Assembly: GCA_025758065.1 (NCBI GenBank)
Contig: CP107199.1
Span: 1,423,501 to 1,487,500, forward strand
From: Lachnospiraceae bacterium
GTDB taxonomy: Bacteria; Bacillota; Clostridia; Lachnospirales; Lachnospiraceae
Reading direction: 5' to 3'
Length of the DNA: 64,000 nt
The position numbers were made by a program, and so were the translations under genes. This document shows, one piece after another, positions 51,312-60,402 of the stretch. Positions within the stretch are counted from its first letter, which is position 1; each line of letters begins with the position of its first letter. Below the pieces are notes generated by a model, which was not told where the DNA came from, searched no databases, and was given only the letters and a program-made list of their open reading frames with translations.

Positions 51312-53924
51312 ATGGATACAGGTAAAAACAGAATCGTTGGAAAGAATACAAAAAGGGCGCTGAAAAGCACCCTTTTTGCCGTCCTTTTGTCAGCTTCCCT
51401 AAGTTTGGAAGGACTGGCAGCCATGACGGCAGATGGTCCGGGAGCAGCTTATGAGTCTGCTAGAGAGACCGCGGAAAATACAGCATCAGAAGAAAATACA
51501 GCATCAGCAGAAGAAATGATGGGAGAAGGCCCCATTTCAATGGATGTGGTTTACGGATATGATAATGTGGCTAAAAGCGGCCGCTTTCTGCCACTGGACA
51601 TTTTGTTAGATAATACCCGGGAAATTGATTTTAACGGTGTTTTAAGCGTTACTTCCAGAGAGCCGGATTATGACGGTTACAGCAACAGCTCCCAGGTGAA
51701 ATATGATGCATACCGCTATGAATTTCCTGTAAGCATAGAAGCAGGTAAAAGTCTGGAGAAGAAATTAAATATTTCTCTCAGTAGCCGCTTGGATGTGATG
51801 TATATCAGTCTTTATGATGAAAATGGAAAGCAGGTTTTAAGCAAGCGCCTGAAAATGGATCTGGATACCCAGACAGCCCAACTGTTTATTGGTGTGGTAA
51901 GTGATGAACCTGAAAAGCTTTCTTATCTGGACCAGGTGGGTGTCAACTATAGTATGCTGCGGACAAAAACCATTGACCTGGCTGTATATGATCTTCCGGA
52001 TACAGAATTGGGCTTAGACCAGCTGGATGTGCTTTTGATCACAGATTTTAATACACAGGCCCTTACACAGGAGCAGACGGATGCAATCCTGGAATGGGTA
52101 CACAGAGGAGGTATCCTTCTTTTCGGAACAGGAAACAGAGGAGAAGAAACCTTATCTGCTTTTAGCAGTCAGCTTCTTGAATATCCGGTCTTACCTGCTA
52201 TTTCTTATGAGATTTCTATGGGATCAGAACGGGGAGTCAAAGAGAGGGGAGATGACCGCCTTACCTTAGACTGCACAGATGTAAATCTGAAAGGTGGTAC
52301 AGAACTGATCACTAGTGATTCATTTACAGTCCTTTCCAGTACATCCATGGGAAATGGAATGGCAGCAGTGGCTGCTTTTGATTTTACAGATCTGGAAGAG
52401 TATTGTTCCAGGGACAGTTCCTATGCAGATCATTTTCTTACCACTCTTTTAGGGGAAGACCGGATCAACAACTTAAACAGTACTGCAGGAGGCGGTAATT
52501 ACAATCAGTTCTGGTCCATACAGAGCCTTGTAAATACAGGAAATATCCGCAATCTTCCCAAAATCGGCTTTTATGTGACATTGGCAGTGGCCTATGTGGT
52601 ATTAGCAGGTCCGGGGCTTTATTTCTTCTTAAAACAGAGAAACTTACGGGAATATTATCAGCCATCGGTAGCTCTTCTTGCCATTTGTACTACAGGAATG
52701 GTGATCATAATGGGTTCAGGAACCCGCTTTTCCGGTCCGTTTTTCACTTATGCTACGATTGAAAATACCAGTGGAACAGATAAATCAGAAACTACCTTTA
52801 TTAATATGCGGGCGCCTTATAATAAAACCTATTCAGTGGGACTGAATCCCCAGTACCGCCTGTATCCGGTTACCGGCAGTCCCTATTATGACCAGGCGCC
52901 TGCAGCAGAATTTACAGATGAAGATAAGGCAGATATCACCATCCGGTACGATGATGATGCTACCTGGATCCAGGCAGTGGACACAGGGGCATTTAATTCC
53001 AAAATTTTCCAGATGGAGACGCATAAGGAAAATGAAACAGGAGAAGGATTTTCCGGAGAACTTCGGGCTTTTAACGGAGAGCTTTCCGGTACGATCACCA
53101 ATAATTATCCTTATGCAGTGGAAAATGCAGCATTGCTCCTTTATAATCAGTTGCTGATCATTGGAAATATGGAACCGGGAGAAACGGTTTCCTTAGATAA
53201 CCGGTCTGTGACCTTCTGTGCTACTAATTTCAGCTATGCACTGGCTTCCCAGATCACAGGTGTTTCTCTGTATGATATGAATGGGGATATGGAAGATGCC
53301 ACTTATGTAAAGGCATTAGAAAGAGCAAATCTTCTTTCATTTTATATTGAAAATTATATTTCCGGGTATCATGCCCAGGCCTGTGTGGTGGCTTTTGGAA
53401 ATGAAAAAGAAAACATGGATTTTATGAAACAGGCAGATTATGAAGCATACGGCTGTACCCTTTTAACAGCCCGGCTGGATGTAAACTATGAAAAGGGCGG
53501 GAAAATTTACCGCTCTGCTATGCAGAAACAGCCAAATGTTCTTTCAGGGGAGTATGATGCAGACCGTAACACCATGTACGGAATGACGCCTGTGATCTTA
53601 GAATATTATCTGGGAAATGAAACGGAAGTAGAATCTGTGGATTTCCATCCGTTGACAGCCGAGGCCTCAGACAGCCTGCGGTATTATTACACTGTTCCAT
53701 TTGCAGGAAGCATGTATTTTTATAATTATGATACTGGCAATTATGATCCTGTAAAACCGGACAAGGAACATTTTGACCGGGAAGAATTAGAAGAATATTT
53801 ATCTCCCGGAAATACCATTACTGTCCGCTATATATATGACACAACAGGAGAGTACACCTGGAACATCATGCTTCCGGTACTGACTGTCACAGGAAGGCAA
53901 CGAGCAGTTGATTTGAAGTTATAA
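51312..53924 (+). CDS. large membrane protein with glutamine-amidotransferase-like external domain
   Basis: An 870-residue protein. Residues 1-40 are a signal peptide. A beta-rich domain follows (about 70-190), then a Rossmann/amidotransferase-like part (about 195-365: QLFIGVVSDEP, DVLLITDFNTQALTQEQTDAILEWVHRGGILLFGTG) without a visible catalytic Cys. Two membrane helices lie at about 418-440 and 450-468, and a C-terminal domain of 400 residues follows with no motif I recognise. This resembles the GldG-like partners of ABC-2 exporters, so it may belong functionally with the ABC genes 850 bases downstream, which are now separated by the inverted repeat. It starts three bases after the kinase stop, with GAGGA in place. 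Confidence 0.6.
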   Translation: MDTGKNRIVGKNTKRALKSTLFAVLLSASLSLEGLAAMTADGPGAAYESARETAENTASEENTASAEEMMGEGPISMDVVYGYDNVAKSGRFLPLDILLDNTREIDFNGVLSVTSREPDYDGYSNSSQVKYDAYRYEFPVSIEAGKSLEKKLNISLSSRLDVMYISLYDENGKQVLSKRLKMDLDTQTAQLFIGVVSDEPEKLSYLDQVGVNYSMLRTKTIDLAVYDLPDTELGLDQLDVLLITDFNTQALTQEQTDAILEWVHRGGILLFGTGNRGEETLSAFSSQLLEYPVLPAISYEISMGSERGVKERGDDRLTLDCTDVNLKGGTELITSDSFTVLSSTSMGNGMAAVAAFDFTDLEEYCSRDSSYADHFLTTLLGEDRINNLNSTAGGGNYNQFWSIQSLVNTGNIRNLPKIGFYVTLAVAYVVLAGPGLYFFLKQRNLREYYQPSVALLAICTTGMVIIMGSGTRFSGPFFTYATIENTSGTDKSETTFINMRAPYNKTYSVGLNPQYRLYPVTGSPYYDQAPAAEFTDEDKADITIRYDDDATWIQAVDTGAFNSKIFQMETHKENETGEGFSGELRAFNGELSGTITNNYPYAVENAALLLYNQLLIIGNMEPGETVSLDNRSVTFCATNFSYALASQITGVSLYDMNGDMEDATYVKALERANLLSFYIENYISGYHAQACVVAFGNEKENMDFMKQADYEAYGCTLLTARLDVNYEKGGKIYRSAMQKQPNVLSGEYDADRNTMYGMTPVILEYYLGNETEVESVDFHPLTAEASDSLRYYYTVPFAGSMYFYNYDTGNYDPVKPDKEHFDREELEEYLSPGNTITVRYIYDTTGEYTWNIMLPVLTVTGRQRAVDLKL

Positions 53925-53956
53925 AATATTATAAACCAGTGTCGCTTTTTATAACT

Positions 53957-54506
53957 TATATTGCGATTTAGTTCAATAGGGGCCGAAAGGGCTCCTCCAT
54001 GTATAAACGCATTCACGACAATTTTGTCCATTTTGCTCCGCCGCCGATTAGGCAGGTCTCCGGCAAACTCGCTCACTGCGTTCGCTCAAACAGTGCCTCC
54101 AACCTGCCAGCTATGCTCACAAAATGGACAAAATTGCCTACCGAATGCTTATTATACATGGAAGAGCCCTTTCTACTGTAATGGATATGTCACATAAAGA
54201 ATGCCGTACTTAAGTACAATCCCCCTCCTGCATGAAAACTGCTTATTGGTTTGCTCCTGCATTTTTTATTGCCAATAACGTAGAAAGCCGCCGGTACACA
54301 TGACAGAATAAGCATTTGTTGAAAATCCGTGAGTGGGCGAGCATAGCGTCAGAATGGAGAACCACTGTTTGAGCACGCAAAGCGTGCGAGTTTGGTTCGC
54401 AGTTCTGACAATAGGCGGCGCAAGCCCACGAGCAAAGGATTTTCATTCAAATGCGCATCTGTCATGTGTGCCGGTGGCTTTCGGACCCAAGTCAACAATA
54501 TCCCAA
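53957..54506. repeat. ~550-bp double-palindrome module, right inverted copy
   Basis: Reverse complement of 48797-49347, about 90 percent or more identical by eye. It contains both palindromes: about 53988-54172 (GGGCTCCTCCATGTATAA ... TTATACATGGAAGAGCCC) and about 54286-54480 (GCCGCCGG...CCGGTGGC). Its outer end runs into a tnpB relic at 54490. The gap 53925-54774 holds this module and that relic only. Confidence 0.9.
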
Positions 54507-54776
54507 AATCGGCAATTAAAGACGCTTGTGATGCTTATAAGAGATTTTTCAAAGGATATTCAAAGTTTCCTAAATTCAAAAGTCGCAAACATTCCATCAC
54601 ATGAAAGTATTGGAATTGATTTAGGAATTAAAGATTTGGCGATATGTTCTGATGGTAACAAATATCAGAACATTAATAAAAGTCAAGTTGTTAAAAAATT
54701 AGAAAAGAAAAAACGCAGGTTGCAGCGTTCTATATCAAGCAGATATGAGAAAAACAAGGAAGGAGGAGCAAATAAT
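54490..54776 (+). pseudogene. remnant of an IS605-type tnpB
   Basis: One frame reads VNNIPKSAIKDACDAYKRFF and KGYSKFPKFKSRKHS, the N-terminal helical part of TnpB. Then a different frame reads ESIGIDLGIKDLAICSDG and KKLEKKKRRLQRSISSRYEK, the RuvC-I region with its Asp. The roughly 80 residues expected between them are missing, the frame shifts at about 54602, and everything after NKEGG is lost. The last bases of the relic overlap the AAGGAGGA of the ABC ATPase gene. It is a different lineage from the intact tnpB at 25.1 kb. Confidence 0.8.
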
Positions 54777-55737
54777 GCTTAAGATAGAAAATCTCCATAA
54801 AATATATGGTAAATATCATGCTTTAAGCGGCCTGAACATGACAGTAAGGGAAGGTGCCCTTTATGGATTTGTGGGGCCAAACGGAGCAGGAAAGACAACA
54901 GCCATCAAGATCATAACAGGTCTTTTGAAGGCAGAAGAAGGAAGTGTGGTCATTAACGGGGAAGATGCTTTGGAAGACCCGGATAAGCTGCACTCCTGTA
55001 TCGGTTATGTACCGGATTTTTTCGGTGTATATGATAATCTGACAGTAGGCGAGTATATGAGTTTTTTTGCTGCCTGCTACCATATAGACGGTCTGGTGGC
55101 GAGAAAACGCTATACTGCCCTTTTGGAGCAGGTGGGACTGAATGAAAAACTTGACTTTTATGTAGACGGTCTTTCAAGAGGCATGAAGCAGCGCCTTTGT
55201 CTGGCAAGGGCATTGATCCACGATCCACAGATACTGATCTTAGATGAGCCAACTTCCGGTCTTGATCCAAGGACACGGGTAGAATTTAAAGAGATACTGG
55301 AAGATCTGAAATTTGCAGGAAAGACGATCCTTATCAGTTCCCATGTGCTGTCAGAGTTATCAGAAATGTGTACGGATATTGGCATCATTGATCAGGGAAG
55401 GATGATCTTAGAGGGAAATATCCAGGACATTTTATCAAGAGTCAATGCATCTAATCCACTGGTGATCTCTGTTTACAGCAATATGGAAAAGGCATTGTCT
55501 ATTTTAAAGAGCCATCCCTGTGTGCGTACCATTTCCATGCGTGAAAAGGACATCTGCGTCCGTTTTGCCGGGGATGCCCGGGATGAGGCTGTGCTATTAC
55601 AGCAGCTCATTGATTCAGATGTGCTGGTCAATGGTTTTACCAGAGAAAAGGGCAGTCTGGAAACTGTATTTATGCAGCTGACAGACCATGAAGAAGAAAG
55701 GGTGGTGACTTCTTATGAAGCAGAATCCGGTTTATAA
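54775..55737 (+). CDS. ABC-2 exporter ATP-binding protein
   Basis: A 320-residue ATPase. Walker A GPNGAGKTT near residue 40, signature LSRGMKQRLCLARAL near 137, Walker B ILILDEPTSGLDP near 158 and the switch His in ISSHVLSELSEM near 192. The C-terminal 90 residues form the extension typical of export ATPases of the drug/gliding type. ATG 54775 is chosen because AAGGAGGA at 54759-54766 precedes it; an upstream ATG at 54745 is within the tnpB relic. The 3' end overlaps the permease gene by 23 bases. Confidence 0.9.
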   Translation: MLKIENLHKIYGKYHALSGLNMTVREGALYGFVGPNGAGKTTAIKIITGLLKAEEGSVVINGEDALEDPDKLHSCIGYVPDFFGVYDNLTVGEYMSFFAACYHIDGLVARKRYTALLEQVGLNEKLDFYVDGLSRGMKQRLCLARALIHDPQILILDEPTSGLDPRTRVEFKEILEDLKFAGKTILISSHVLSELSEMCTDIGIIDQGRMILEGNIQDILSRVNASNPLVISVYSNMEKALSILKSHPCVRTISMREKDICVRFAGDARDEAVLLQQLIDSDVLVNGFTREKGSLETVFMQLTDHEEERVVTSYEAESGL

Positions 55738-56650
55738 CAGGGAAATGCGGGTAAGCTCCCGAAGCCTGAAACTGCCCCTTATTATCTTTCTTTTTAATGG
55801 GATCTTGTTTTTGGTAACGCTTTTAAATATGTATTCTGTGATCATGCAGGTAAAAGCAACTGCGAACATCCAGTACAGCAGTTTTATGGATCTGTATGAA
55901 TTTGTTACATCCATGGAATTTTTATTATTAATGTTTATTGTTCCGGCAGTAACTGCTTCCTCTATCAGCGGGGAGCGGGAACGCCAGACCTTAGATCTGA
56001 TGCTGACCACCCGGATGAGTGCCGGACAGATCGTAGGCGGGAAGCTGTTGAGTGCTTTAAGCACACTGCTTTTGCTCATCCTTTCCAGTTTCCCGGCTGT
56101 TGCAATGGTATTCGTATACGGGGGTATCACATGGGCAGATGCTTTCTCACTGATCCTCTGCTATGTGACAGTGGCATTTTTTGCAGGAAGCATCGGCATC
56201 TGTTTTTCAGCAGCCCTTAAGCGCTCTACCATCTCAACTGTGGTCACATATGGAACACTGGTTGCAGTAGTAGCAGGAACTTATTTTATCAACCGTTTTG
56301 CTCTTTCCATATCAGGAATGAGCCTGGATAAGACGACGGCCTATTCCATAGCAGATAGTGGGTTCAGAGCTTCTTCCGGCGTTTCCTTTTACCTGTTTTT
56401 GTTTAACCCGGCGGTTACATTTATGGCGATCATTGGGGAACAGGCGGGCAGAGGAACACCCCTTGCAGATATAGTAAGTTATTTTGGAATGTCGGGAAGC
56501 GGCATTATCATTAAACACTGGATCGGACTTAGCATTGTGCTTCAGCTGACAGCAGGGGCAGCTTTGATCGCAGGAGCTATTCATTTTGTAGAACCGGTAA
56601 AACATAAAAAATCACGCTTAAAAAGGGTGAATAAAAAAGGAGAAAAATAA
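55715..56650 (+). CDS. ABC-2 type exporter permease
   Basis: A 311-residue membrane subunit with six hydrophobic segments. The N-terminus NPVYNREMRVSSRSLK and SSISGERERQTLDLMLTTRMSAGQIVGGKLLS near 90 are typical of ABC-2/GldF-like permeases. FVYGGITWADAFSLILCYVTVAFFAGSIGICFSAALKRSTIST is the central membrane region. Substrate unknown; it pairs with the ATPase that overlaps its start. The next gene begins directly after its stop. Confidence 0.88.
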   Translation: MKQNPVYNREMRVSSRSLKLPLIIFLFNGILFLVTLLNMYSVIMQVKATANIQYSSFMDLYEFVTSMEFLLLMFIVPAVTASSISGERERQTLDLMLTTRMSAGQIVGGKLLSALSTLLLLILSSFPAVAMVFVYGGITWADAFSLILCYVTVAFFAGSIGICFSAALKRSTISTVVTYGTLVAVVAGTYFINRFALSISGMSLDKTTAYSIADSGFRASSGVSFYLFLFNPAVTFMAIIGEQAGRGTPLADIVSYFGMSGSGIIIKHWIGLSIVLQLTAGAALIAGAIHFVEPVKHKKSRLKRVNKKGEK

Positions 56651-57979
56651 ATGGGAATCATTAAAGCAGCATCACATGCAGTTGGTACAGGTCTGTCAGA
56701 CCAGTGGCTGGAGGCCCTGGAACCGGACAATATGGGAGCACAGACTGTTTTTGCAAAAGGCGTCCAGCTTAGAAAAGGAACAGGTGAAAATGGTAAAGGC
56801 TCTGATAACATGGTAACAGAAGGTTCCATTATCCATGTATATCCGGAGCAGTGCATGATCTTAGTAGATGGGGGAAAAGTGGTGGATTACACAGCAGAAC
56901 CCGGCTACTATAAGGTAAGCCTGGATACACAGCCTTCTCTTATGAATGGCTCTTTAGGGAAGGCAGTAAAGGAATCGTTAGGAAGGATCCGCTTTGGAGG
57001 TGTGGCTCCTACAGCCCAGAAAGTATATTATATTAATCTTCAGGAGATCCGGGGGCTGAAATTCGGTACTAAAAATGCCATTAACTATTTTGATAATTTC
57101 TATAACGCAGAATTGTTTTTACGGACGCATGGAACCTATTCTATTAAGGTCACTGATCCACTGAAATTTTATGCAGAAGTGATTCCAAAGAATGCAGACC
57201 GGGTGGAAATGGAAGATATCAATGAGCAGTACTTAAATGAGTTTTTAGAGGCACTGCAGACTTCCATTAACCAGATGTCAGCTGATGGCATCCGCATTTC
57301 CTATGTTCCTTCCAAGAGCATGGAGCTTGGAAAATATATGTCCAATGTATTGGATGACCAGTGGAAAGAACTGCGTGGTATGGAGATCCAGTCTGTAGGA
57401 ATTGCAAGCATTTCCTATGACGAAACATCACAGGAACTGATCAATATGCGCAACAAGGGTGCTATGATGGGAGATCCGTCTATAAGAGAAGGTTATGTAC
57501 AGAGCACCATTGCAGAAGGATTAAAAGGTGCAGGTACCAATACAAACGGAGCTATGTCCGGATTTATGGGAATGGGTCTTGGAATGCAAAATGGAGGTGC
57601 TTTTATGGGTGCAGCGTCTGCAGCTAATATGCAGCAGATGCAGATGAACAGGCAGATGCAGCAGGGACAGCAGATGGGATACGGCGCAGGAAATGGCAGT
57701 GTTCCAGGTGGACAGATGGGATATGGCGCAGGAAATGGCGGCGTTCCAAGTGGACAGATGGGTTATAGCACAGGAAATAATGGTGCCCAGGCAGTTCAGC
57801 CGGCCCAGTCTGTAAAGCAGCCCTGGATATGCCCTGCATGCCATGTGGAAAACACAGGAAAATTCTGCAGCGAGTGTGGAAAACCAAAGCCGTCAGCAGA
57901 GTGGACCTGTCCGGTATGTGGTACTGTTAATAAAGGCAAGTTCTGCAGTGAATGCGGAAATCCAAGAGGAGAAGCTTAA
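56651..57979 (+). CDS. SPFH-domain protein with C-terminal double zinc ribbon
   Basis: A 442-residue protein of the family annotated SPFH domain/virion core-like. MGIIKAASHAVGTGLSDQWLEALEPDNM is the conserved N-terminus; the SPFH (stomatin/flotillin-like) part covers about 60-270. A Met/Gln/Gly linker with three imperfect repeats of QMGYGAGNGxVPGG (about 335-380) follows, then zinc ribbons CPACHVENTGKFCSECGKP and CPVCGTVNKGKFCSECGNP. The protein is probably a membrane-associated scaffold; function unknown. It sits between the ABC exporter and a second zinc-ribbon protein in one transcriptional unit. Confidence 0.85.
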   Translation: MGIIKAASHAVGTGLSDQWLEALEPDNMGAQTVFAKGVQLRKGTGENGKGSDNMVTEGSIIHVYPEQCMILVDGGKVVDYTAEPGYYKVSLDTQPSLMNGSLGKAVKESLGRIRFGGVAPTAQKVYYINLQEIRGLKFGTKNAINYFDNFYNAELFLRTHGTYSIKVTDPLKFYAEVIPKNADRVEMEDINEQYLNEFLEALQTSINQMSADGIRISYVPSKSMELGKYMSNVLDDQWKELRGMEIQSVGIASISYDETSQELINMRNKGAMMGDPSIREGYVQSTIAEGLKGAGTNTNGAMSGFMGMGLGMQNGGAFMGAASAANMQQMQMNRQMQQGQQMGYGAGNGSVPGGQMGYGAGNGGVPSGQMGYSTGNNGAQAVQPAQSVKQPWICPACHVENTGKFCSECGKPKPSAEWTCPVCGTVNKGKFCSECGNPRGEA

Positions 57980-57981
57980 GC

Positions 57982-59127
57982 ATGGGAGTTATAACATATA
58001 AATGCCCTAATTGCGGCGGCGGACTGACATTTAATGCAGACATTCAGAAATACAGGTGCGAATACTGTCTTTCTGAGTTTTCACAGGAAGAGCTGGATGA
58101 GATAGAAAAGAAAGAGCTGGAAAAAGCAGAGAAACGGGCAGAGATCCAGGAAAATAATGTAATAACAGAGGATGTACCGGTTGAAACATCGGGGACACAG
58201 GCTGTGCAGACAGAAGACGCATCTGAAAATACAGGCAGAAAAAAGACAGTTACCTCTATCATGTACATTTGTCCAAGCTGTGGTGCACAGATTGTCACAG
58301 ATGAGACTACGGCTGCTTCTTTCTGTTATTACTGTCACAATCCTGTTGTGCTGGAAGAAAAACTGCGGGGGGAATTTAAACCGGACTATATACTCCCGTT
58401 TCAGATCGATAAGAAAAAAGCCCAGGAGATATTTACCCAGTGGGTAGGACGGAAAAAATTCGTACCGGATTATTTCTTTTCTCCCCGCCAGATCGAGAGC
58501 ATGACCGGTGTATATTTCCCTTATTGGCTTTACAGCTGCAAGGTAAAGGGAGATCTTCAGGCAGAAGGAAAGACTGTCCGTACCTGGGAGACGGCGGGTA
58601 TGCGCTATACAGAAACGAAAGTCTATGATATCCAAAGACAGGGAGATATGAATGTAGACTCTGTAGCCAGAAATGCATTAAAGAAGGCCAACAGAAAGCT
58701 GATCGATGGTGTTCTGCCTTACCGTCTGAATGAGAAAAAAGAATTTTCCATGGGTTATCTTTCCGGCTTTGTGGCAGAGAACCGGGATATGGAAAAAGAT
58801 GGTTTTGTAAATGAGGTTAAAGAAGAGGTACGGCAGTTTGCATTATCCAGCCTAAGCAGCCAGACCGGGAATTATTCCAGCGTCCAGGTGCGAAAGAATC
58901 AGGCGGATATTACCGAAGAGACCTGGGCTGCTGCCCTTCTTCCTGTATGGACAGTAACCTATAATGATAAGGCCAGAGGGAAGATCTATTATTTTGCTTT
59001 AAATGGCCAGACGGGAAAGATATGGGGAGAGCTTCCGGTGGATAATAAAAAACTGGCAGTTTTATTCTTAAGTATTTTTGTACCGGTGTGTGTGATACTG
59101 CTGTTTTTAGGGTATTGGATCGGCTGA
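57982..59127 (+). CDS. TFIIB-type zinc-ribbon membrane protein
   Basis: A 381-residue protein. Two zinc ribbons near the N-terminus (CPNCGGGLTFNADIQKYRCEYC at about 8-29 and CPSCGAQIVTDETTAASFCYYC near 97-118), an acidic linker between them, a soluble middle (YILPFQIDKKKAQEIF, YFPYWLYSC) and one C-terminal helix (LAVLFLSIFVPVCVILLFLGY). GAGGAG at 57967-57972 sets the start at 57982, two bases after the SPFH gene. This arrangement with SPFH and TPM genes recurs in Clostridia; its role is not known. Confidence 0.82.
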   Translation: MGVITYKCPNCGGGLTFNADIQKYRCEYCLSEFSQEELDEIEKKELEKAEKRAEIQENNVITEDVPVETSGTQAVQTEDASENTGRKKTVTSIMYICPSCGAQIVTDETTAASFCYYCHNPVVLEEKLRGEFKPDYILPFQIDKKKAQEIFTQWVGRKKFVPDYFFSPRQIESMTGVYFPYWLYSCKVKGDLQAEGKTVRTWETAGMRYTETKVYDIQRQGDMNVDSVARNALKKANRKLIDGVLPYRLNEKKEFSMGYLSGFVAENRDMEKDGFVNEVKEEVRQFALSSLSSQTGNYSSVQVRKNQADITEETWAAALLPVWTVTYNDKARGKIYYFALNGQTGKIWGELPVDNKKLAVLFLSIFVPVCVILLFLGYWIG

Positions 59128-59139
59128 TGAGGTGATGAG

Positions 59140-60039
59140 ATGAAAAAGATAAAAGGGATAATGATCTGTCTGCTGATCTGTACATTTTTAGTTATGGGCA
59201 GTATGGCAGTATGGGCGGACCAGACGGGAGCAGTAAGCGGCCAGCCCCGCGTATTTGACCAGGCGGGACTGTTTAGTGAAACAGAAATAATACAGCTGGA
59301 AGAAAAAATTGCCCAGTGCAGAAAAAGCACAAAGATGGATGTGGTCATAGTCAGCGCTTATGCAGACGGGGAACGTTCAGCAGAAGAATATGCAGATGAT
59401 TATTATGACTACGGTGGCTTTGGTGTGGGAAAGAAAGCCAGCGGTGTACTGCTGTTATACTATATGGACGGACCTGGACAGCCGGGGGGAGAATGCTATA
59501 TTTCAACTACAGGTACAATGATCAATATGCTTACAGATGAACGTATTGAAAGCATTTTAGATGATGTATATGGAGATCTGGGAAACCGGGACTTTGCAGG
59601 AGCTACGGAGCATTTTCTGGAAGATGTAAAGGCCTATGTAAAAGAGGGCGTGGAATCCGGTCAGTATACTTATGACCGGGATACAGGCGAGATCGTCCGT
59701 TACCACAGCATCCGCTTGTATGAGGTGGCAATAGCAATGGTGATCGCCGGAATTTTAGCTGGATCCGTATGTCTGGATATAAAAAAACGTTATGCTATGA
59801 AACAGAGCAGCAGAGAGGTATCAAACAGTCTTCAGGCTTACCGGGCGGACTGTGCGTTCCATTTTTCTGTTGCCGGGGACAAAATGGTCAATAAGTATGT
59901 GCGTTCTGTACCTATTCCAAGAAATACTTCCAGTGGAAGCGGAGGCAGAGGACATTCTGGAAGCAGTTCGGCAGGACGCAGCACAATACATACTTCCAGC
60001 AGCGGGAGCAGTCATGGAGGCGGCGGAAGACGTTTTTGA
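59140..60039 (+). CDS. TPM-domain membrane protein
   Basis: A 299-residue protein with a signal peptide (about 1-28, ending MAVWA), a TPM domain at about 35-155 (RVFDQAGLFSETEIIQLEEKIAQCRKSTKMDVVIV, YYDYGGFG, GVLLLYYMD), one transmembrane helix near 195-213 (EVAIAMVIAGILAGSVCL) and a Ser/Gly-rich, His-containing C-terminal tail (SGGRGHSGSSSAGRST...GGGGRRF), as in YgcG/Psb32-like proteins. TPM proteins are linked to envelope or photosystem repair; here the role is unknown. It is the last gene of the exporter operon. Confidence 0.85.
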   Translation: MKKIKGIMICLLICTFLVMGSMAVWADQTGAVSGQPRVFDQAGLFSETEIIQLEEKIAQCRKSTKMDVVIVSAYADGERSAEEYADDYYDYGGFGVGKKASGVLLLYYMDGPGQPGGECYISTTGTMINMLTDERIESILDDVYGDLGNRDFAGATEHFLEDVKAYVKEGVESGQYTYDRDTGEIVRYHSIRLYEVAIAMVIAGILAGSVCLDIKKRYAMKQSSREVSNSLQAYRADCAFHFSVAGDKMVNKYVRSVPIPRNTSSGSGGRGHSGSSSAGRSTIHTSSSGSSHGGGGRRF

Positions 60040-60131
60040 GAAGCTGGCACAATTTAAAAGCAGCAGCGTATGATGATAATAGATGCATCCGCTGATGCTT
60101 TATATAGATCTGCAGGTTCCGGAGCCTGGAG

Positions 60132-60155
60132 AGGCAGAGCTTTCTGGCTCTGCCT
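60132..60155 (+). terminator. perfect stem-loop after the TPM gene
   Basis: AGGCAGAGC at 60132-60140 and GCTCTGCCT at 60147-60155 form nine pairs around TTTCTG. There is no U-run because the palindromic element at 60157 starts at once, which may have displaced it. Confidence 0.6.
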
Positions 60156-60156
60156 A

Positions 60157-60315
60157 GTATAATCCACAATAATTATCCGCCCCTTTCACTTGTCTAAATT
60201 TCCATATGCCGCGTCAGCTTCAATCGACGATGCTACTGGCATCGCCTCATTCAGCTTCCTTGCACATGAAAATTTATCCTGTGTGTAATGAATCGATAAT
60301 TATCGTGGATTATAC
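60157..60315. repeat. ~160-bp palindromic element (MITE-like)
   Basis: GTATAATCCAC at 60157-60167 and GTGGATTATAC at 60305-60315 are perfect terminal inverted repeats, extended inside by AATAATTATC/GATAATTATC. The centre holds CGATGC-TACTG-GCATCG. Intervening arms pair imperfectly. Together with the stem-loop before it, this is what the 363-base gap before the GIY-YIG gene contains; no coding potential is seen. Confidence 0.75.
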
Positions 60316-60402
60316 CAGTACATAAAATGTATGGTTTAGGATGTACAGATTACCGGAATCCGGGAAAACTTCAGGATCAGAAGGAAGCTTCAGGGGAAAG
60401 AT

